From Anaerococcus vaginimassiliensis (lineage in GTDB: Bacteria; Bacillota; Clostridia; Tissierellales; Peptoniphilaceae), in the NCBI RefSeq assembly GCF_900626155.1, contig NZ_LR130844.1, positions 618,060 through 682,059 on the forward strand: DNA of 64,000 nucleotides. Reading direction: 5' to 3'. Below the pieces are notes generated by a model, which searched no databases, was not told where the DNA came from, and saw nothing but the letters and a program-made list of their open reading frames with translations. This document shows positions 58,801-64,000 of the stretch, one piece after another (the stretch's first letter is position 1; each line of letters opens with the position of its first letter). The position numbers and the translations under genes are program-made.

Positions 58801-59187
58801 TTATTTGTATTCTGTTATAGATCTCTTGCTTGTTCTTAGAATTTCTTCTACAAGGTGATCTTTATCTTTAATATCTAAGGTAAGTGCTTGGTAGAGCATT
58901 TCAAAATTTAACCCACAGATAAAACTTACATTTTTCTTCTTAGAAAGTGTTAGGACAGCTCTATTAAAGGGAGTTCCGCCTGTCATATCACAAAGTACTA
59001 AGATGTTATCGCAAGAATGTAGGTCTTCGTAGGCTTTAAGTAAATCTTTATCTAAATTTTCGAAGTTTTCTCCATTGTGAAGTTCACATATTTTAACGTT
59101 TGGAAAATCTCCAGCTATCATTCTAACGCTAGAATAAACGCCTGAGGCAAGATTTCCGTGACTAGTTAGTATAATTCCGTTTGACAT
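58801..59187 (-). CDS. PTS mannose/fructose/sorbose-family component IIA
   Basis: The 128-residue protein begins GIILTSHGNLASGVYSS with the phosphorylated His10 and has CDMTGGTPFNRAVL, both family hallmarks. It takes phosphate from HPr. It is the first gene of the IIA-galE pair. IIC and IID genes are absent here, so the rest of the permease must be elsewhere. Confidence 0.93.
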   Translation of the reverse strand: MSNGIILTSHGNLASGVYSSVRMIAGDFPNVKICELHNGENFENLDKDLLKAYEDLHSCDNILVLCDMTGGTPFNRAVLTLSKKKNVSFICGLNFEMLYQALTLDIKDKDHLVEEILRTSKRSITEYK

Positions 59188-59323
59188 TTAATTTCCTCGT
59201 TATTTGTTATATATCTATTATAATTGATAGCAAACTATGGGTCAATTTGCAGTAAATTTAATAAAAATTTGAAAATGTCAATTTTAACGGTAATATAAGT
59301 TTATAATTAATATTTGACTAAGA

Positions 59324-59538
59324 TAGGGACCTTTAATTATAGATGTATTTACAGAAAGAAACGGTAGTTGAGATGTTTCAGTACAAAAATTAAAGTACCA
59401 CCCTAGAGTTTTTCATGTAATGTGAAACGTTTGGGCGCGATAAGCCTTCTAATGAGTTAAAAATTAGGTGGAACCACGAACGAAAGACGTATCGTCCTAT
59501 AGCCAGACTGGCTGGGAGATACGTCTATTTTTATTTTA
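59324..59538 (+). ncRNA. T-box riboswitch upstream of thrS
   Basis: A T-box leader fills the 362-base gap before thrS. The T-box motif AGGTGGAACCACG is at 59466-59478, followed by a terminator, AGACGTAT/ATACGTCT (59485-59526) then ATTTTTATTTT. TAGGG (59324-59328) can pair with CCCTA (59401-59405) to close stem I, which puts ACC, a threonine codon, at 59397-59399 in the specifier position, with an A after it. A promoter TTGAAA (59269-59274) with TAATAT (59291-59296) lies upstream. Uncharged tRNA-Thr should turn thrS on. Confidence 0.92.
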
Positions 59539-59549
59539 AAGGAGATTTT

Positions 59550-61472
59550 ATGATTAATATTAAGTTACCTGATGGATCAAACAAAGAATATGAAAGTGGA
59601 GTTCTTGTTGGTGATGTAACAAAAGATATTTCTATGGGTCTTTTTAGAGCGGCAGTTGGTGCTGTTGTTAATGGAAGAGTCATGGGATTTGCTGAGCCAA
59701 TTGAAGAAGATTGTGATTTTAAAGTAGTGAAATTTGATGATAAAGAAGGAAAAGAGATTTTCTGGCATACATCATCACACGTTATGGCAGCTGCTATAAA
59801 AGAACTTTATCCAGATACAAAATTTGCAATAGGACCTGCTATTGATGACGGTTTCTATTATGATATGGAACTTGACCATAGATTTGTACCAGAAGATTTG
59901 GAAAAAATTGAAAAGAAAATGCTTGAGATTGCAAAACGAGATCTTAAGCTTGAAAGAGTTGAAATTTCTAGAGAAGAAGCTTTGGAAATGTTTAAAAAAG
60001 AAGGTCAAGACTACAAGGTTGAGCTTATAAATGATCTTCCAGAAGATGAGTTGATTACTCTTTACAAAATGGGAGATGCTTTCACAGACCTTTGTAGAGG
60101 ACCACACCTTCTATCAACAAAACAAATAAAGGCTGTTAAGCTTAAAACAATAGCTGGTGCTTATTGGAGAGGTGATTCTGATAGACAAATGCTTCAAAGA
60201 ATCTACGGTATTACTTTTGAAAAAGCTAAACAACTAGAAGAGTATGAAGAACTTCAAAAAGAAATTGAAAAAAGAGATCACAGAAAGATAGGTCGTGAGA
60301 TGAACCTATTTGCCTTCCACGAAGAAGGACCAGGATTTCCATTCTTCCATCCAAATGGAATGATACTAATGAATGAACTTCTTGGTTGGTGGACAGATGT
60401 TCTTAATGAAAATGGATACGGAGAAATCAAAACTCCTCTTATCCTAAATGAAGCCTTGTGGCATAAATCTGGTCACTGGGATCATTACAAAGAAAATATG
60501 TACTTTACAGAAATAGATGGTGAAGCATATGCTGTAAAACCAATGAACTGCCCAGGATCTGTTCTAACATATGCTGCTAACCAACACTCTTATAGAGATC
60601 TTCCTATTAGACTTGCTGAGTATGGACAAGTTCATAGACATGAACTATCAGGTACTTTACACGGACTTTTCAGAGTTAGAACATTTACCCAAGATGATGC
60701 CCACGTTTATTGTACGCCTAACCAAATCAAGGAAGAAGTTTATAGAATGATCGACCTTGCTGACCTTCTCTACTCAACATTTGGATTCAAATATACAATC
60801 GAGCTATCAACAAGACCAGATGACTTCATGGGAGATATCAAGGATTGGGACTTTGCAGAAGAGCAACTTAAAAAAGCCTTAGAAGAACGTGGAATTGAGT
60901 ATGAAATAAACCCAGGCGATGGTGCTTTCTATGGTCCAAAGATAGACTTCCATTTACTAGACGCAGCTAAGAGAGAATGGCAATGTGGAACTATCCAACT
61001 AGACTTCCAACTACCACAAAACTTTGATTTAACATATATAGATGAAAATGGTGAAAAACAAAGACCAGTAATGCTTCACAGAGCACTTCTAGGTTCTATC
61101 GAAAGATTTATCGGAGTTCTAACAGAACACTTTGCAGGAAGATTCCCACTATGGTTAAACCCACAACAAGTAGAAATAATTCCAGTATCAGATAAATTCA
61201 TAGACTATGCCGAAGAATTAAAACAAAAAATCAAAGAAGCTGGTTTTAGAGTAAATATAGACTACAGAAATGAAGGTGTAGGATATAAGATAAGACAAGC
61301 TCAACTTATGAGAACAAACTACATGCTAGTAGTTGGTGAAAAGGAAGAAACTTCTGGAAAACTAACTGTAAGAAACAGAGACGGAGAAGAAACACCAGAT
61401 GTATCCTTAGATGAGTTTATAGAAAAAATCTCAGAAGAAAAAGCTTCTAAGTCAAAAGAATCTATATTTTAA
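59550..61472 (+). CDS. thrS: Threonyl-tRNA synthetase
   Basis: ThrRS charges tRNA-Thr. The 640-residue protein has an N-terminal TGS domain, the editing SAD domain (HTSSHVMAAAIKELYP and DLCRGPHLLST), the class II catalytic core (MNCPGSVL, RVRTFTQDDAH, GAFYGPKIDFH with the zinc Cys/His ligands around it) and a C-terminal anticodon-binding domain. Length is normal. Start ATG 59550 has AAAGGAG. The T-box upstream explains its control. Confidence 0.98.
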   Translation: MINIKLPDGSNKEYESGVLVGDVTKDISMGLFRAAVGAVVNGRVMGFAEPIEEDCDFKVVKFDDKEGKEIFWHTSSHVMAAAIKELYPDTKFAIGPAIDDGFYYDMELDHRFVPEDLEKIEKKMLEIAKRDLKLERVEISREEALEMFKKEGQDYKVELINDLPEDELITLYKMGDAFTDLCRGPHLLSTKQIKAVKLKTIAGAYWRGDSDRQMLQRIYGITFEKAKQLEEYEELQKEIEKRDHRKIGREMNLFAFHEEGPGFPFFHPNGMILMNELLGWWTDVLNENGYGEIKTPLILNEALWHKSGHWDHYKENMYFTEIDGEAYAVKPMNCPGSVLTYAANQHSYRDLPIRLAEYGQVHRHELSGTLHGLFRVRTFTQDDAHVYCTPNQIKEEVYRMIDLADLLYSTFGFKYTIELSTRPDDFMGDIKDWDFAEEQLKKALEERGIEYEINPGDGAFYGPKIDFHLLDAAKREWQCGTIQLDFQLPQNFDLTYIDENGEKQRPVMLHRALLGSIERFIGVLTEHFAGRFPLWLNPQQVEIIPVSDKFIDYAEELKQKIKEAGFRVNIDYRNEGVGYKIRQAQLMRTNYMLVVGEKEETSGKLTVRNRDGEETPDVSLDEFIEKISEEKASKSKESIF

Positions 61473-61507
61473 TCATAATATTTAACGAAATTAGGGTTAT
61501 AATGAAT

Positions 61508-61529
61508 GTACGAACTTTTAGTTCCGTAC
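61508..61529 (+). terminator. Hairpin after thrS
   Basis: GTACG-AAC pairs with GTT-CCGTAC around TTTTA, with one bulged base; the T tract after it is poor. A promoter-like TTGACT (61549-61554) and TATATA (61572-61577), 17 bases apart, follows for the first ATP-grasp gene. Confidence 0.5.
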
Positions 61530-61598
61530 CATTATTTCCCTTATTTCTTTGACTTTGTAAATTATATAATTTATATAAATAATAGACTAGGAGCTTAA

Positions 61599-62637
61599 AT
61601 TTTATGAAAAAATATAATGTAATAATTCTAGGAACAGACATAGCGTGCTATTCACTAGCAAGAAGCTATTACGAAGCATTTGGAGAGAAGGCAATAGTAT
61701 GTGCCCAATCGATCCTAATTCCCTTTGTAAATACCAAAATAGCAGATATTTACCTAAAAGATGACTTTGCAACAAGTGCTAAAACAGATGACGCGTTTGT
61801 AGAACACTTAAACGAAGTAGCCAAGAAAAATCCAGCAGAAGAATATGTAATATTTCTCCCATACGAAGAATACCTAAACAAACTTCAAAGAAATATGGAC
61901 AAACTAAACTTCAAAGTAAAAATTCCATATCCAGACCAAGAAAGAGCAAATAAACTAATCCACAAATCAGAATTCTATGCATACCTTGAAACAATAGGAG
62001 TAAACTATCCAAAAACTCAAGTAATAGACAAAAACACAATAGAAGAGTTAAAACTTGACGGAGATTTGTTTATGAAGCCAGACAACTTCGAAGAATTTGA
62101 GAACCTACAAGGCTTAGAAAATCTCAAAAAAGGCTATAAACTATCATCAAGAAAAGAATGCATAGAAACACTAAAAGAAATATACCAAACAAACTACTCC
62201 TCAAAAATGATAGTACAAGAATACATAAACGGCGGAGACGGCACAGAGTATTCAATAAACGGCTATAGAGGAAAAAACGGAAAAATATCAATGGTCTTAG
62301 CAAGAAACCTATTATCAGATCATAGAGATATGTGGGTAGGTAACCACCTAATCCAAGTAGACTATGAAGATAACAGACTATATGACCTAGCCAAAAAAAT
62401 AGTAGACGGAATGAACTACAGAGGACTATTTAACCTAGACTTTAAAATAGACTCTAAAACAGGAAAAATATACGTCTTTGAAATGAATATAAGACAAGGC
62501 AGGACCTTCTATTACACAACCCTATCAGGAGTAAACCTAATAGAAGCAGCAGTAAAAGACCTAGTATATGAAAAAGCAGAAGAAAAAAGACCAGACAAAG
62601 AATTTATGCTAAGAACCCTAAGCGATTCATGCCTAAA
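61599..62637 (+). repeat. 1,039-base direct repeat (copy 1 of 2)
   Basis: Bases 61599-62637 match 62863-63901 at every position I compared. The identity begins five bases before the start codon and ends at codon 345; from 62638 on the two genes differ. The direct repeat spans the N-terminal part of both ATP-grasp genes. Confidence 0.93.
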
Positions 62638-62788
62638 GGATAAAATAAAAGATGAATTCAAAGATATCTATGAAAAGAGAGTAGATATTAGTTTAAATCC
62701 TATGGAAAATAATTTAGAAAAGTCTCTAAAGAGAAAGTGGCTAGTTCATAGAAGTATAAAATCACTTGAAAAAGAAATATATGGATGA
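61604..62788 (+). CDS. ATP-grasp ligase, D-aspartate-ligase-like (copy 1)
   Basis: The 394-residue protein looks like the ATP-grasp family that includes the D-aspartate ligase Asl of Enterococcus: IILGTDIACYSLARSYYEAFG at the start, a central ATP-grasp region with MIVQEYINGGDGTEYSINGY, and VFEMNIRQGRTFYYTT with metal ligands. Asl adds D-Asp to the lysine of peptidoglycan stem peptides. The target here is unknown. The C-terminal 50 residues differ from copy 2. The start has GGAG upstream. Confidence 0.78.
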   Translation: MKKYNVIILGTDIACYSLARSYYEAFGEKAIVCAQSILIPFVNTKIADIYLKDDFATSAKTDDAFVEHLNEVAKKNPAEEYVIFLPYEEYLNKLQRNMDKLNFKVKIPYPDQERANKLIHKSEFYAYLETIGVNYPKTQVIDKNTIEELKLDGDLFMKPDNFEEFENLQGLENLKKGYKLSSRKECIETLKEIYQTNYSSKMIVQEYINGGDGTEYSINGYRGKNGKISMVLARNLLSDHRDMWVGNHLIQVDYEDNRLYDLAKKIVDGMNYRGLFNLDFKIDSKTGKIYVFEMNIRQGRTFYYTTLSGVNLIEAAVKDLVYEKAEEKRPDKEFMLRTLSDSCLKDKIKDEFKDIYEKRVDISLNPMENNLEKSLKRKWLVHRSIKSLEKEIYG

Positions 62789-62862
62789 TAAAACATATTT
62801 GTGTAAGTGATAATTTATTTGTACGAATATAATCGGATGAAATAGAAGAGAAAAGGTGTAGT

Positions 62863-63901
62863 ATTTTATGAAAAAATATAATGTAATAATTCTAGGAACA
62901 GACATAGCGTGCTATTCACTAGCAAGAAGCTATTACGAAGCATTTGGAGAGAAGGCAATAGTATGTGCCCAATCGATCCTAATTCCCTTTGTAAATACCA
63001 AAATAGCAGATATTTACCTAAAAGATGACTTTGCAACAAGTGCTAAAACAGATGACGCGTTTGTAGAACACTTAAACGAAGTAGCCAAGAAAAATCCAGC
63101 AGAAGAATATGTAATATTTCTCCCATACGAAGAATACCTAAACAAACTTCAAAGAAATATGGACAAACTAAACTTCAAAGTAAAAATTCCATATCCAGAC
63201 CAAGAAAGAGCAAATAAACTAATCCACAAATCAGAATTCTATGCATACCTTGAAACAATAGGAGTAAACTATCCAAAAACTCAAGTAATAGACAAAAACA
63301 CAATAGAAGAGTTAAAACTTGACGGAGATTTGTTTATGAAGCCAGACAACTTCGAAGAATTTGAGAACCTACAAGGCTTAGAAAATCTCAAAAAAGGCTA
63401 TAAACTATCATCAAGAAAAGAATGCATAGAAACACTAAAAGAAATATACCAAACAAACTACTCCTCAAAAATGATAGTACAAGAATACATAAACGGCGGA
63501 GACGGCACAGAGTATTCAATAAACGGCTATAGAGGAAAAAACGGAAAAATATCAATGGTCTTAGCAAGAAACCTATTATCAGATCATAGAGATATGTGGG
63601 TAGGTAACCACCTAATCCAAGTAGACTATGAAGATAACAGACTATATGACCTAGCCAAAAAAATAGTAGACGGAATGAACTACAGAGGACTATTTAACCT
63701 AGACTTTAAAATAGACTCTAAAACAGGAAAAATATACGTCTTTGAAATGAATATAAGACAAGGCAGGACCTTCTATTACACAACCCTATCAGGAGTAAAC
63801 CTAATAGAAGCAGCAGTAAAAGACCTAGTATATGAAAAAGCAGAAGAAAAAAGACCAGACAAAGAATTTATGCTAAGAACCCTAAGCGATTCATGCCTAA
63901 A
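62863..63901 (+). repeat. 1,039-base direct repeat (copy 2 of 2)
   Basis: Partner of 61599-62637, offset by 1,264 bases. The first difference is G62638 against A63902, a silent change, followed by several replacements within 100 bases. Confidence 0.93.
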
Positions 63902-64000
63902 AGATAAAATAAAAGATGAATTCAAAGATATCTACAGCGAAAGGGTAGGTATTAGTCTAAATCCTATGGAAAGTTCTTATGATAATTCACCTAAAAGGTT
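62868..64000 (+). CDS. ATP-grasp ligase, D-aspartate-ligase-like (copy 2, cut by window end)
   Basis: This copy is identical to copy 1 from before the start codon to codon 345, then changes to a different tail (DIYSERVGISLNPMESSYDN against DIYEKRVDISLNPMENNLEK). No stop is reached before the end of the window. It has its own upstream region, unlike that of copy 1, with a TATAAT at 62828-62833 and a purine-rich GAAGAGAAAAGG ribosome site. Because only the tail and promoter differ, the two may be used under different conditions or have been homogenised by gene conversion. Confidence 0.78.
   Translation, partial: MKKYNVIILGTDIACYSLARSYYEAFGEKAIVCAQSILIPFVNTKIADIYLKDDFATSAKTDDAFVEHLNEVAKKNPAEEYVIFLPYEEYLNKLQRNMDKLNFKVKIPYPDQERANKLIHKSEFYAYLETIGVNYPKTQVIDKNTIEELKLDGDLFMKPDNFEEFENLQGLENLKKGYKLSSRKECIETLKEIYQTNYSSKMIVQEYINGGDGTEYSINGYRGKNGKISMVLARNLLSDHRDMWVGNHLIQVDYEDNRLYDLAKKIVDGMNYRGLFNLDFKIDSKTGKIYVFEMNIRQGRTFYYTTLSGVNLIEAAVKDLVYEKAEEKRPDKEFMLRTLSDSCLKDKIKDEFKDIYSERVGISLNPMESSYDNSPKR

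Noticed and set aside
61604..63901. Insertion sequence or transposon carrying the ATP-grasp repeat
   Set aside because: No transposase, terminal inverted repeats or target duplications are visible; the identical tract corresponds to the coding start of both genes.

Overview
The window is the replication-origin region of a low-GC Gram-positive anaerobe. The gene set points to the Peptoniphilaceae (Tissierellia), probably close to Anaerococcus: the rpmH/dnaA order around oriC, a V-type rather than F-type ATPase, a Pta-based acetate pathway, a Lar nickel-pincer locus, and strongly AT-biased codons. The genus is inferred from overall character only; no 16S gene or search supports it.

Layout. 1-4228 (minus strand): gyrB (5' end only), recF, a small S4-domain gene, dnaN and dnaA, the usual left arm of a Firmicute origin. 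2682-2833 and 4305-4740 hold DnaA boxes on both sides of dnaA, so oriC looks bipartite. 4926-7330 (plus): rpmH, rnpA, yidD, yidC, jag. 7407-9137 (minus): Na/Pi cotransporter. 9341-18057 (plus): mnmE, mnmG, rsmG, a CPBP protease, cinA, soj, parB, a cyclodeaminase-like gene and a DUF4446 gene. Seven parS or parS-like palindromes occur between 7.4 and 42.1 kb, several inside genes. 18136-25063: pta, a DUF1538 membrane protein with a fused double PII-like protein, thioredoxin and an atypical thioredoxin reductase, a MarR regulator and ftsH. 25302-29591: a Gate-domain transporter, then a glycerophosphodiesterase/MFS/MerR module with a MerR-type promoter.

29625-35386 (minus): larE, larB and frameshifted larC, followed by a FecBCD-type ABC transporter, all behind a leader that contains an intrinsic terminator. 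35433-42067: DUF3842, sppA, RDD, then class I ribonucleotide reductase genes behind two NrdR-like boxes, with two small membrane-protein genes between nrdA and nrdB. 42114-43253: lipoprotein. 43368-51804: a nine-gene V-ATPase operon in the Enterococcus hirae order; its K subunit keeps the Na+-site residues. 52016-55048: NhaC-type antiporter and a CBS/CorC membrane protein. 55256-59187 (minus): CoA-disulfide-reductase-like protein, PTS IIB, galE and PTS IIA. 59324-61472: T-box and thrS. 61604-64000: two ATP-grasp (D-aspartate-ligase-like) genes identical over 1,039 bp and then abruptly different; the second runs off the window.

Together the window covers chromosome replication and segregation, tRNA modification, membrane-protein insertion, sodium-based energetics (V-ATPase, NhaC, Na/Pi), redox control (Trx/TrxR, RNR, CoADR-like) and nickel cofactor assembly. 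Most genes run away from oriC on both sides. I saw no rRNA, tRNA, insertion sequence, prophage or CRISPR array. The least ordinary items are the frameshifted larC operon with its attenuator-like leader, the DUF1538/double-PII pair with a probable ATT start, the MerR-type promoter, the parS variants, the TrxR without NADPH motifs and the ATP-grasp repeat.
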